The notes beneath the pieces are model-generated. The model did no database searches. It had not been told where the DNA came from and worked only from the letters and a program-made list of their open reading frames with translations. From Haematococcus lacustris (taxonomy: Eukaryota; Chlorophyta; Chlorophyceae; Chlamydomonadales; Haematococcaceae), in NCBI GenBank assembly GCA_030144725.1, contig JASKMD010000015.1, positions 1,179,054 to 1,243,053 on the forward strand: a DNA stretch of 64,000 nucleotides. The letters are read 5' to 3'. Shown here piece by piece: positions 29,445 to 41,012 of the stretch. A program made the translations under genes and the position numbers. Position 1 is the stretch's first letter, and each line of letters starts with the position of its first letter.

Positions 29445-32400
29445 TCACATGGTCTTTGCTGACATCATCTTGGACATGAGGGCTGTGATGGTGCTGTGTG
29501 CAGCCAGGGCCAGCGACCCGGCCAGCCCCAGGGCTAGCCATCTCAACCTCGAGAACGCGGTCATGTCGCTGCGCATGGCCAGCATGGAAGCAGTACATGG
29601 TGAGCATGCAAGCACACCATGGCCAGCATGCGAACAAAGCATGCTGAGCATGCAAGCACAGCATGGCCAGCATACAAGCACAGCATGGACATCATGGAAG
29701 CAGTGCATGGTGAGCATGCAAGCGCACTGTGGCTGATGACCAGCAGCAGTGCCACAGGGTGAGGTGAGTGGAATGGTTACCAGTACTGCAGGCAGTCAGT
29801 CAGCCAGCCAGCAAGGGGCTTTGCTCTACATCACTACCCCTTCGCAACCCACAATTACCCAAAGCTAACATGTAAAGGTCATGATGCATACTGCGAACAA
29901 TGCTGCTCTTGCCCTTGCCCTTGCCGCTGCCGCTGCCGCCGTGCTGCCGTGCGCCTGTTGCAGTTGCTGCTGCTGCTGCCGCCGCTGCAGTGGTCACCAT
30001 GTTGTTGGGGCCTGTACCTGAGGCAGTGCTGGGGCAAGGAGTCCAGGGCCTTGGACAAGGTGGAGGAGAAGATGCCGGGCTGAGTGTGGCCAATGCCGCC
30101 GTCATACACCGCGAAGAAGCGTTGCTGCAACAACAGCCACCCCATCCACAACCAGTAGGAAGCGGTTGGTCAGGAAAAGGAGGGGGCTGGTCAGCAGGCA
30201 GCAGGCAGATGTTTAAGTTGTTGCAGTTATTGCGGTTGGGTAACACCAAGCAGCTGGGTGTGGCTGCTGGCCATTTCCTACATTTGTCATGTTTGTCATG
30301 GCTGCATGGCTGCATGGCTGCACCTTCAACCAGTCAACAGCAGGAGCTGTTAGCCAGAGGACGACATTGACGGATGCTGAGCTAGTCACGCCAGCAGACA
30401 GCAGGACGCACACCGCAAGGCCTCATGTGACCCTCCTCAACCTTCCAGATCCCGCACCTAGCCATGCCCCTTGCGCCCTCACCCTACAGCCTCCCTTATG
30501 CCCCTCTCCCCCCTGCCCCACCTCCCCTGCGCCCCTCTCCCCCCTGCCCCACCTCCCCTGCGCCCCTCTCCCCCCTGCCCCACCTCCCCTGCGCCCCTCT
30601 CCCCCCTGTCCCACCTCGAACTCCTTGCGTGCCGCCTCCCTCCTGCTGGCCACCTGCTGAGCCGCATGCAGCCGGGGGTCGCTGGCAGCCATGGCCTCGT
30701 AGTCGACGCCGCCCTTGGCCCGGCGCTCGAACGCAGCTTGCAGCGCAGCAATGTCGGCCTGCAGGTCAGCAAGCAAGCAGGAGAGAGGAGGGCAGGGTCC
30801 GACTGGGTTACACAAGCAGGCAGCGATGAGATCACAACCACAGGGAGGAGGAGGAGGCTGCGGTGTGAATACTGCTGGGCTGTTGCACATCTTGCTTTGC
30901 AATCTTGCTTTGCAATCTTGCTTTGCAATCTTGCTTTGCTTGCAACTTGCATGCACAAACTGCTCGCCTGCAAGCCTGCATGCATACATTGGTGAACACC
31001 CGTATCCTGTGTAGCTGCATGGCATAAGGATCTGCAAGCTTATTGGCAGTTGAGTCAGTTGGGGAGGGCAGTTGGACGCGTCGGTTACAGGGGTGCATGG
31101 GCCCACCTGGTCCTTGGTCAGCGCCTCTTTCATGACCAGGGCCGGCGTCTTGGTCTGCATGGCCTCCTCATGGGGGTACGCCACACCCTCATGGTCATGG
31201 GGCGTCACTTTGATGGAGGCTACGCCAGGGGGGTGGGAGGGGGCGGGGGGGGGCTCGGTGCCGTCTATCAATGCGTTGAGTACGATCTGCACGACGAGGG
31301 TGCAGGCAATGCAGGTTGCCTGGGTAGGAGTCATGCGTTGCCTGGTTAGGTGTCATGGGAGAGGGGTGAGGGTGTGGAGAACAAGGAGAAGGCCGGTGCA
31401 GTGGGTGTGGTGGGGGGTGGGCACAAACCTGGGGTTGAACCTGAAGCAGGTCATCAGGCAGGCCAGCAAACGCACCAGGCAGGCAGGGAAGCAGGCGGAC
31501 AGGGTAGCAGGCGGACAGGGTAGCAGGCAGGCCGGCCGGCCGGCCGGCAGGCAGGCTTCTCACCTGGTACTCATCAAAGGTCAGCTCAGCGTGGGCATCA
31601 TGACTGCGTGAGTCGATGTACTGCAGCACACTCTCCACAGCCTCAATGCGCTTGCTCACCAGCCACACCTCCTCCTCCTGCACCACACACCACCACACCA
31701 CACCACAGCCGTGTCATGCCATGACCAAGAGGGGTAGGCTGAGGGGGGAGGAGGGGCAGCAGCCAGGGAGGAAGGGGGGGTGAGGGGCAGCAGCAGGGGC
31801 TGCATGCTAGGCTGCATGTGAACCTTCACACTGGCCATACCCGACCTAAGACAGCCACTGCCTCAGGAGGGTGGTTCATCAGCAGGGGGGGGTTCCGTCA
31901 GGAGGGGGTTCCGTCAGGAGGGGCATCCATCTCCCATGCCATCACTGGCCCCCTGCCCCCGCGCTGCTCCCCTGCTCCAGTGCCCCCCACAGCAGCCACC
32001 CCCCTAACCCACAACCACAACCCATAACCCTCAGCCTCAACGGCAGCTCCCCTGCAAGCCTGACGCCACCGCAGCAGCTGCTCAGTGGCAGTGCCCCTGC
32101 TGCTGCTCCCTCCCCCCTCTTGAGCCCCTGCTGCTGCCCCCACCCTCCCCTTCAAACCGGGCTGCTCCTGTGTGCCCCTGCTGCTGCTGACACAGCCCCG
32201 CTGCCCCTCCCGCCCAGGGCACCTGCTTTGGTCCTGTGCACCATCTTCATGCGGCCGCGTGACCTACTGCTTCAGTTTGATCAGGCCCACTGCTTGCTTG
32301 GCATGCTTTACTACAGGCACTGAATGGGCCCTGCCCTGCCCTGCTGGGGGTGCAGTGTGGACATGATGGTCTGCATCCATGCCATGTCACGCTGGCCTGC

Positions 32401-35400
32401 GCCATGAATCTGGTGTGAGGGCATGGAAACGGAAAACAAACACTGCAAGACAATCAGCTCAACCAGCTGCCCTGGGTCACCCCGCCCCTGTCCCCGCCCT
32501 TGGCCCTGGCTCCCTTAACCCCCCAGCTGCTCAGCCTGCTGCTGCTCCGCCTCACCGTCTTCTTGCGGTGCTCATCCACCTCCTGCAGCCTGGCCGTGGC
32601 TCTCTCATGCGCCTCTTGGGCTGCAGGGATGTGCAGCGCCCCTGCTGCCCGGGCAGCCGCGGCTGACAGCGCTGTGGCCTGGCTGGTGGCGTTGTTCAGG
32701 GTCTGGTGCCAGGGATAACGGGGACGGTAGAGCAGGCAGGCAGGCGGGCGGGCAGTCCGGGTGTGTCAGTGAGCAGGCAGGCAGGCAGGGTAGGGTAGGG
32801 TGGGAGGGTGACCCTGACCCTAGCCTACCTACCTCCTGCAGCACAGCAATTTGCTGATGTGGTGTCAGGTACCACCGGGTTAGGGTCAGGGTGTGGGTTA
32901 GGTCAGGGCATGGGGTCAGGGCGGCAACCTGGTCATCCCTGCCCCTCCTGCTCCTCCACCCATCCACCCACCTCACCCCAGTTCCCCCTGACCCCACCCC
33001 ACCCCTGCCCCTGTCACAGTCACCTGCTTGGCAGCTTCCATCTGAGTGCGCATCTCATGCAGCAGATGCTGGGCATGCTGGTGCAGCCGCCCCACACGTT
33101 CCCGGATCAAGTCCTTGTCCTGCAAAGCCACCATCACACATCACTCTTGTTGCCTAGGTTAGGAATGCTGCTCTTGTAATGGTTGCATGGCTGCTCACCA
33201 AACAAACAAAACGTCCAAACCCTCCCTTCCCCTACTTCCCAGGGCCTGACGTGCTCCTCACTGACTGAGAGATGCTGCATTATGTAACAGAATGACCCGG
33301 ACCTATGCGCTGCACACGTAATCAAGGTGTTGAACCAGACAACAGCAATCCATCAGACGCCAGCCTTCCCCTCCCTGCCTTCCTCCCCGCACCCCCCTCC
33401 CAGCCTTCCTCCCCGCCTGCCCTTCCTCCCCGCCACCCCCCTGCTGGGGCTGGTGGGCGCACCTGGTGCATGAGGCTGAAGCTCTGTGTCCTGAGCTCAG
33501 CATGGGCGCTGGCGCCATGCGCGGTGGCCTCCAGCAGGTCGTCCATCTCATTCAGCCGGAAGAACACCTGCAGCGCAATGCAGGACCCACTGCTGAGAGA
33601 GGAGCCAGGCGCACAGGGGGTAGCACCACAGGGGGTGCCCAGCAGGCGGCACGCCAGGGTAAGCAAACAAGGGTAAGGGGGTGGCGGGAGGATTGGGTGA
33701 GACCTTGGGTTACCGCATCACGCATCCAGCATCAGGCATGAACTAGTTGTGGGTTGTGCCAGGACCGTGAACATGCCACTGCTCGCTGCTGGCAACCCTG
33801 ACGGCAGCAAGGGGGGCCAGGGGGACTAGCCCCACAGCTGTGGGCTACCCAAGGGCTTGACAGAGTGTATCACGCCACATGTGGAGGGGTGAGCCTAGGC
33901 GAGATGCAGGTTGGGGCGCCTGTATGCGTTGTGACACACCACTCTGGCGCCCTGCCAGGACCTGCCAGGACCTGCCTAGCTGCAAGCCCATCTTCTTCGT
34001 CAGGTCAGCAGTCCACCCTCCACCCTCCTCCCTTCACCCCGCCCCACCCCAACCTGCCCCATCCCCTCATCCTCGTGCTGTGTGTGGTGTGTGGTGCAGG
34101 TGCGGCGGTGAGGCAGGTTGGGGCGCCTGGCGCCGCCCTGGCTACCTGCCTCTAGGCTTGGGGCCATGCAGCGGAGCAGGTCAGCAGGCAAGGAGCGCTA
34201 CCTAGAGGCTGCAGCCCATGTGGGGTCACCCCAGGGAGGTGGGCTGCCCTGGGGCTATGGGGCCATGGGACCCCCATGAGCGGCCCTGGGGGGGTGGGGC
34301 GGAGGGGGAGGGGAGGGGCAGGGGTCCTCACCTGTGTCAGCAGCTCATCGTGCTTGACCTTGGTGACGGCCTCCTCCAGGTGGGCTATGCGCACTGCAGC
34401 CTCCGCCATCACACAGTGCGTGCCAATGTCTGAGGCTGCCTGCATGCAAGCACATGCAAGCACATGCAAGCACATGCAAGGCCTGGAGCCGCCACGCTGA
34501 CATGTGGGTCCAGCAGGCAGAGAGCTGCATGGGTGCACTGCATGCACTGTTTGCACATTTCATGCCCCGATGGGTTTGCAGCAGCTGCTGCACGCCTGAA
34601 GCGGCTGGCAAGACGAGACAGGAGGAGCTGCGGCTGTGGCTATGTGTGGTCGGGATTGCGTGGCAGGCTGCCCCGCACCACCATGCAGCCTGCTGGCATC
34701 AGATGCAAAGATACAGCCACAGGGCATGCATATGCTGGAACCTGCAGACACCTCAGCTAAGCGCCGCCCAGCCTGATGGCAGCGGCGACCTACAGCTCCA
34801 TGGCATGCACATGATGCGGCCTGCGGGCACCTTGACTGCTGTACCATGTGCTTCTCTCTCTACATCTCTACCAGATACTCGAGACAGGGCTACAAACACA
34901 GGGCATGCAGGCATGCATGTGATGGAAGCAGCAGGCACTGTACCACTCAGTAGTACCACTCAGGAGTACCACCCAGCTAGCACTGCTCACGCATGCCTCG
35001 TAAATGCTGCTGCCAGCCATGGCGACCGCCCATACGTAATCTCTTTCAAGCCAGCTGTTCAATGTGCGTGTTTGACCGGTTGCTCCTGAGGGTGGCACTG
35101 TGCATGTTCCATGCATGGCTGTTTTAATGACCATGCATGCATGCAAGCAAGCAGGGGCTGGGACCATGCAGGGCACCAGCCCTTGTCCTCCCCAGCGCCT
35201 ACACACCACATGCCATTGGCCCCATGTCGCGAACTGCGCCCACCCAGCCAGCCCAGGTAGCCCAGGCCCGGCCCGCCCCGGCCCCGGCCCCGCCCCCGGC
35301 CCCGCCCCCGCCCCCGCCCCCGCCCCCGCCCCCGCCCCCGCCCCCGCCCCCGCCCCCGCCCCCGCCCCCGCCCCCGCCCCCGCCCCCGGCCCCGCCCCCG

Positions 35401-37611
35401 CCCCCGGCCCCGCCCCCGCCCCCGCCCCCGGCCCCGCCCCCGCCCCCGCCCCCGCCCCCGCCCCCGCCCCCGCCCCCGCCCCCGCCCCCGCCCCCGCCCC
35501 CGCCCCCGCCCCCGCCCCCGCCCCCGCCCCCGCCCCCGCCCCCGCCCCCGCCCCCGCCCCCGCCCCCGCCCCCGCCCCCGCCCCCGCCCCCGCCCCCGCC
35601 CCCGCCCCCGCCCCCGCCCCCGCCCCCGCCCCCGCCCCCGCCCCCGCCCCCGCCCCCGCCCCCGCCCCCGCCCCCGCCCCCGCCCCCGCCCCCGCCCCCT
35701 CGCCCCCTCGCCCGCCCCCGCCCCCGCCCCCGCGCCCGCCCCCGCAGCAGCCTCCCTCTCCCCACCTGATCCATGAGGCTCAGCGTACCCAAGGCGGCGA
35801 AGGTGAGGCCCACCAGCATGGCTGTGCGCAGGGGCAGGGCCACGCTGCCGGCCAGGCGGGACAGCGTCCAGGCCTTGCCGCTGCTGTCGTGCCCTCCACC
35901 TCCCAGGTTCAGCGAGGTGGAGACCAGGGACAATGTGGAGGAGCAGGCAGGCAGGGGCAGGCCCGCAGCCACCCAGCCCAGCATTCCCAGCGCCACACAC
36001 AGCCACCCTAGGGCCTGCATGCATGGAAGCAGCATGCAATCATGCACGCATGCAGCTAGGTAGAGTTGCTACCATGCATGCCTACCCTGCCTTGGGGAAG
36101 GGCTCAGGAGGACAAGCAAGAGCAGCCACGGCTGATCCTTACCAACAGCTAGTGTTCAAAAAGCAACAGCAGCAAGCCATGAGCCTTGATGAGGGGCTCC
36201 AGCTCCAAACACCTGGACCCTCCCCCCATACTCATGACCTTGACCACGCACTTCCCTCCCTCATTTCCCTCACTCACTCACTCCCTCCCCCCTTCCCTCC
36301 CTCCCACCTTCCATTCCCTACCTTTCCAGCCTCGAGCCTCCCACTGCACTGAAACTCACTTTCATGCATTCCTTTACCAAACCCTGGTCCCAGCAAACCC
36401 ACCCAACATGCCCATGTCCTCTTACACCACTCCCTCTAGCCGTGCAGCTGATGCCCCACCGCTGTGTCGCACCAGTGCTGAAGAGTACCTACTTCCACCA
36501 CTGCCTGGCTGGGTGTGTGGCCCTGCCATGCCATGCCACTGTGTGACATGACTAGGGTGACATGACTATGGTGACATGACTATGGTGACATGCCGGCCAA
36601 TGGCCCTGCCTGTCTGCTGGCTGCTGTGCTGCCTGCCTGGCCTAGCCCTGCCTGCAACACTGGCCCAGGGAGCAGGGAGCCAGCACTGCAGCATGCCGTG
36701 ACCACCCCCGTGGAGCAGGAGCAGGAGCAGGCAGCCAGGCAGCCAGCACCGCACAGCAACTGCCTGGCCCTGCCTAGCCCCGACCCTGGAAGCCCCCTCG
36801 CCCAGCAGCCACCCCCTCCTCCTGCTCCTGACCCCCAGGGCGCCCTTTCAGACCCCTGCCCTCAGCCCCTGGCAGTGCCCCCCTACATCATGCCACTTAT
36901 TACTGCTTGGTGTAGGGTTAGGGTCAAGGTTAGGGTTAGGGCTAGGGTGAGCCTGCCCCTGACCCTGACCCTGGCCTCAGCCCCCCTGCACTGTGCCGCT
37001 TGCCGCTGTTAGCGTGCACATCAGGCGCAGGGGCGGCAAGGCTGCAGCATTTGTCACAGCATGCAGCCTAGCATCAGATGCGCTGCTGCCCACCCCTGTT
37101 ACTGCTGCTGCCCGCCCCTGTCTAGACCTGAACGGCATGGCTTGCATGGACGGCTTGCATGCACGGCTTGCATGGATGGCTTGCATGGATGGCTTGCATG
37201 GACGGCTTGCACAGCTGGCCTCCTACCTGGCCGTGGGTGGATGTGGTGCTGGTGAGACCCCGGCTGACTGCCACCACCAGCAGACCACTGACCTGCACAG
37301 ACAGCAATGCAAGCAGCAGGGGGAGGCAGCAGGGGTGGAGGCTCTGATGGGGGCAGGGGGTTGAGCACCACGCACGGGCTGAATGTGCCCTCACCCCTAC
37401 TCCAATGCCAGCCATCACCCACCAGAAGCAAGGAGTAAGTGAATATGCTGACAATGTCCCAGCCTGCCTGCCGCCGACGCTTGCGTTGTGCCGCTCGGCC
37501 ACCATCTGAAACTGTGTCACATGCCAGGGGCACCAGGGCCTTTCAGTTGATTCTATAATGCTCACCACGCAGCCTAGATACAGATTGTGGACAGCGTGGC
37601 GGGTTGTGCAT
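29445..37611 (-). CDS. Multi-exon membrane/coiled-coil protein, unrecognised
   Basis: Exons chained by phase on the minus strand: 37611-37566 (tentative first), 37505-37423, 37292-37227, 36014-35766, 34439-34332, 33567-33463, 33119-33024, 32853-32833 (a 21-nt microexon), 32702-32556, 31677-31564, 31286-31107, 30758-30615, 30124-30018 and 29568-29445. Most junctions are phase 0 with CAG|GT. The N-terminal part is basic, then has hydrophobic helices (WDIVSIFTYSLLLVSGLLVV; ALGWLCVALGMLGWVAAGLP; AMLVGLTFAALGTLSL). The middle is Ala/Glu/Gln-rich predicted coiled coil (e.g. AVRIAHLEEAVTKVKHDELL). Near the end is QRFFAVYDGGIGHTQPGIFS, then a final hydrophobic segment. I do not recognise the family. 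Exons may be missing between 37227-36014 and near 32400. Each exon lacks stops and has good splice sites, so a real gene is likely even if the model is incomplete. Confidence 0.55.
29580..29735. repeat. Degenerate GCATGGCCAGCATG-type tandem repeat
   Basis: Units around GGTGAGCATGCAAGCAC and CAGCATGGCCAGCATAC recur at roughly 30-50 bp in the intron before the last exon of the membrane/coiled-coil gene. Confidence 0.6.
30500..30614. repeat. 30-bp C-rich tandem repeat directly behind an exon
   Basis: Four near-identical units of CCCCTGCCCCACCTCCCCTG plus CGCCCCTCTC. On the sense strand this is G-rich and begins at the donor of exon 30758-30615. Confidence 0.85.
35270..35750. repeat. CCCCCG hexanucleotide expansion, about 70-75 units
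   Basis: Tandem CCCCCG with a few GGCCCCG interruptions near the left end and CGCCCCCT variants near the right. On the sense strand of the membrane/coiled-coil gene it is (GGGGGC)n and starts about 25 nt after the donor at 35765. Confidence 0.93.
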
Positions 37612-38530
37612 ATCGTATCCGCGGTGTCACGGCTGCCGGCATCGTGGCTGCGGCAGCTGCAGCCCGTGGCGCAACTAAGCTGAGCCGCAGCTGGTCTGCG
37701 CCCCGCCTGCCTGCTGCCGGTGTCGCAGCAGGTCCCAGCTTCCCCACTCGCGGCTGGAGCCAGGCCTGTGTTCTGCTGATCAGCGTGCAGCTTCGCACCT
37801 GAAGGGCTATCGGCGTGCCAAGTGTGCTCAGCCGGGTCAGAAGGGCGCAGGCCATTCAGCTCTGCGAGCATGAAAGCAACTGGCACCAGATGCCTAGCGC
37901 GACGAGCAAGCCTGCCGAGGTTGGGCCTAAAGACTATCCTCCACGCTGTCCCTGCTAGCGCGCGCCACGCTCTGCTGCGCCCTGCGACTAAGCACCATGC
38001 AATGCAGTAAGTGTCGCTCACTGTGCCGCTGCTCGATCGCTTGCGCGCCGAAGGGCAGCATCGCGACGGCTCACAAACAGTAGAGCCCTGACACTGCAAG
38101 AGGTACGAGGGGCAACCGTTTGGATTGTGCCAGAAGATAGACCTCTGTGTTAACGAGGAGTGCGGGCGATGGGCGGTTAGGGCTAAGTTTTCTAGAGCAA
38201 ACGTAACTATTCACTAGTTATCTTGCTATTGTGGAAAGCTGCCGCAGAGAGCGAAAACGACGGCTCCGGGCGCGAGGTTGCATGAAGCTCCGGGCGCGAG
38301 GTTGCATGCGCGGGCCCAACCACCCGCGAGCACCCTAGTTGTGCGTGGTACCGAGACCGCGAGCAGCCCGGAGCAGGAGGCTACGAGCAAGTTTGGTCAA
38401 GCTGCCATCCTAGGTTGTTGAGGTCCGAAGGATAGTACCATGATAGGAGGCAGCTGCAGCAATCTATGGGCGGGCGGGCGGGTGGTGAACAAAACCATAC
38501 CAGGAGTACTTCCCGATCGGAGTCCAGATG
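37612..38530. other. Upstream region, no gene recognised
   Basis: Possible 5' region of the membrane/coiled-coil gene. Frames with Arg/Ala/Ser-rich, transit-peptide-like composition exist on the minus strand around 37600-37990, but I could not connect them in phase. A 23-bp tandem duplication containing GGGCGCGAGGTTGCATG is at about 38264-38310. Confidence 0.4.
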
Positions 38531-38539
38531 ACAGTAGAT

Positions 38540-38720
38540 ACATCTGAATGGATACATCTACATCTCTGTATCCCTATCCTCCTGTGGAGCCCCTACACTT
38601 CTCCACAACAATGAGAGACCGGTGGGTGTACTTAACCTAGGAGTCGGGACCTAACCTAGATGCCCCTAACCTATTCGCTAGAGCCCTACCCTATGCATGA
38701 CTCCAGCGCACAGCCCAACG
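38540..38720 (-). repeat. Fanzor element 3' end, family beta
   Basis: The reverse complement matches 51890-52030 in order: CTAGAGTCATGCATAGGGTA-type start, TAACCTAGG blocks, then AGAAGTGTAGGGGCTCCACA and ATAGGGATACAG. In both places it lies just downstream of a Fanzor C-terminus. Confidence 0.7.
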
Positions 38721-38910
38721 GCAACAGGTGCCTCCACAAAGGAAGGTTGGGTAACCCAGCCCAGCTCCAGTTGGCGCTGCTCATCCTCCCAGTGCGCTGC
38801 ATAGTGCATTGGAACTCCGGTGCAGCCCCTACCTGGCTGCAGTCAGGGCAGGGCGATTGTGGCAGGCTCAGCCTCAGCCGCAGCTTCAAGGGGCTTGGCC
38901 ACCTACCCAA
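38686..38910 (-). pseudogene. Fanzor C-terminal relic, strongly decayed
   Basis: The minus strand reads TMQRTGRMSSANWSWAGLPN, which fits the LNxRRI...RELSSWxGLPAMP stretch after RuvC-III in the 50-kb copy. The DRD motif itself is not preserved. Its position next to a beta-type 3' end supports the assignment; the protein similarity alone would be weak. Confidence 0.4.
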
Positions 38911-39299
38911 CCTTGGTGCGGTAAGCTGGCTATGGAGTTGTGCGCAGACATGGCCCCTCGGCTTTTACTCACAAATGCCATGCGTGCAATGCTTCATCGC
39001 ATGTGCATCTCATGAGTTCATCTCGCGTGTCCCATGAGTAAAAACCGCAATCAGGTCCTTGCCCTCATGCTCCCACCAAACCTGACGACATGCATTCACA
39101 TGATGCATTCACATGATGCATTCACATGATTTACTCGTTCCACGAACTGCTCCCTGGGCCTGCATGGTAATCGTGGGCGATATCAAGGTTGAAGGCAGCA
39201 TGGCTGCATGGCTGCTGTGGGATACTCTTGCAATGAAGCCACGGACCAGGTGGTATGTGCTGAAGGTGCTCACTGGCACCGTCTCAGCCCCCCTGGAGC

Positions 39300-39525
39300 C
39301 GGACCACCAGGGACCACTAGTGGCCGCTTGCGGGGTTACTAGTGACCACTAGTGGGCACTAGTCGCCCGACTCAAATAGTGTGAATGGGCTGTGTGGAGT
39401 ATACCCAGTGCACATGGACATGGTGCACGAGCGCCTACCACCTACATTATTGCCTGACCCGTTAGGGCTATTGTGTAGATTTGGCATAAAAAAACATGCA
39501 CTAATTGACAGCTGATGACAGCTCA
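39300..39525 (-). repeat. Fanzor element 3' end, family alpha; possible omega-RNA region
   Basis: It contains GACTCAAATAGTGTGAATGG, a GGGCTGTGTGGAGTA segment, TGCCTGACCCGTTAGGGCTA and TGACAGCTCAGATGGGGG. The same order is found at 57925-58080 and 63600-63880, and partly at 55915-56030. The outer edge carries several CACTAGTGGCCACTAG-like repeats and begins near GAGCCGGACCA. Position directly 3' of the Fanzor coding end is where omega RNAs of known TnpB/Fanzor systems are encoded (family knowledge). That this is one is inference. Confidence 0.6.
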
Positions 39526-39541
39526 GATGGGGGGGCACACA

Positions 39542-40219
39542 CTACTGTGCCTTGACAGGCTCCTGCTGCTGCTGGGCCTTGGGTGGCTTGTCTCGCAGCC
39601 GCTTGTAGCCCAGGCCAGGGTACTCCTTGCCCTTGGCTGGCAGAGCTCCCTGGTCAGGTCAGTAGCACAGCTCCAGTGGCCGCCACCTGCTCTCCCCAAT
39701 GCGCTGCATGTTCAATGCTGCATTGCAGTCCCTGTCTAGCCACCTGCCGGGCTGTGGTGCTGGCTTGGCTTTTGCAGCCTTGCCCTTGCCTGTGCCCTTG
39801 GTGGGCTGGCTGGGCTCAGCTGCCCGCTCAGCCTCAGCGCGCTTGCTGCGCTTGGCTGGCGGGGGAGTGCTGGGCCCTGGCTCTGAGGCTGTAGGCTGTG
39901 TGGCTGCCTGGCTGCTGCATGGGGGCTGTGGGGGCTTGTGGGGGGCCACTACCGGGCACCACATCAGGCCCCGCACTGGCTGGTCACGCTGCTGGCTCCA
40001 GGCTGGGCGCAGCAGGCGGAGGTCCACTTGCCGTGCTGCTGGCTTCCAGCCTGCAGGCCTGGTGGGTTGCTCATGGTCCAGCTCCTCCTCACATGGCTGG
40101 TGGCCATTCACTGCTGAGCTGACTCGGGTCGTGCGGTGCTCATCCACAAGCACCACCCTGCCCCGCAGCTGGTCTGAGCCCCTGGGCCTGCACACCACCT
40201 TGCAACAGGCACGCAGCAT
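39542..40219 (-). pseudogene. Fanzor C-terminal half with in-frame stop
   Basis: The minus strand encodes VVLVDEHRTTRVSS (the DEFRTS-type motif carrying the presumed catalytic Glu), then DQPVRGLMWCPVVAP, a Lys/Ala/Pro-rich linker, and GRWLDRDCNAALNMQRIGES (RuvC-III), then RPLELCY. The next codon is TGA at 39659-39661, where the copy at 63.9 kb has TGG (CYWPDQG). Beyond it the frame stays open as PDQGALPAKGKEYPGLGYKR to a stop at 39542. The N-terminal half and RuvC-I are missing, and the intron seen before DEFRTS in the full-length copy was not located. It is followed by the alpha-type 3' end. Non-functional as it stands. Confidence 0.82.
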
Positions 40220-40598
40220 GGCACCGTTTCAGCGAGCTGTGCGGTGATGGTCTAATGGTGATGAAGGGGACAAGGGCTGCTTACCAGCACCGGCACAAGG
40301 TACAACATGCCACATGCAGCAACTGCACCTCACTGCCCATGTGTGTCCCCGAACCCCACCTTGATCCCTCTGATGCAGGGTGGCTAGCCTCACCCTACAT
40401 GCCGCACCCTACATGCCTCATCTGACCTTGCACGCAAAGAGCCTGGGATTGGTTTGCTTTGCCTGGTATCGTGGCGCTGTGGTGGGTGTGATGGTGGCTG
40501 TGAATGTGCTTAGGGTGCATGACAGGCGCAAGCAAAGACTCCAACTGTGCTGCTACCCTTCCGTTGGTGTGCATTACTCTGGCACTGATGCTACTGGT

Positions 40599-40601
<3 letters not shown>

Positions 40602-40640
<39 letters not shown>
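40602..40640. repeat. CAG tract, 13 units
   Basis: Pure CAG run followed by TAG and more CAG/CGG. Not in a recognised gene. Confidence 0.9.
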
Positions 40641-40643
<3 letters not shown>

Positions 40644-40684
40644 CAGCAGCGGCAGCGGCTGCAGGGGCGCCGGCATGGCAACAG

Positions 40685-41012
40685 AATTAATGTAATAGTA
40701 CAAAGTTACATGTTATTACACGCGTAATTCTGTAACTTTGGAAGTTTGTGATTACATGGTTGTCCTCAGGGAAATCGTGTAATTACATACGGTCGTGTAA
40801 TTACGTAATTACAGACTCGCGCAACAGGCCATCGGCTATCGTCGCAACATGTCGGAGGCTTCACAACAATACAAGAAGCGGATGGCCTCAGGGCTGAGAG
40901 GCACATCGCTTCCTTCACCACTGTTGCCCAGTGGACTCAGATGCACAAGACTCAGACGAAGTTACATGTAATAGTACAAAATATGTATGTTACATGTAAT
41001 AGCACAAAATCG
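40685..41012. repeat. AT-rich island with repeated TTACATGTAATAGTACAAA motifs
   Basis: The motif TGTAATAGTACAAA occurs near 40691 and 40968, with TGTAATAGCACAAA near 40996. An 18-bp perfect palindrome TGTAATTACGTAATTACA is at 40796-40813. The composition contrasts sharply with the GC-rich surroundings. Possibly a small non-autonomous transposon; clear terminal inverted repeats were not found. Confidence 0.45.

Noticed and set aside
30018..30124. FFAVYDGG as a PP2C phosphatase motif
   Set aside because: PP2C has DGHGG at this point plus several other metal-binding Asp motifs. None of them is present in the flanking exons.
35059..36047. Arg-Gly, poly-Gly and Pro-Ala repeat frames of 200-330 codons
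   Set aside because: Products of the GGGGGC array. Only the 36014-35766 part is supported, as a membrane-helix exon.
36900..36960. TTAGGG-like stretch as an interstitial telomere
   Set aside because: Only a few irregular GTTAGGG/CTAGGG units mixed with GGTCA. The usual chlorophycean telomere unit is TTTTAGGG. It looks like an ordinary minisatellite.
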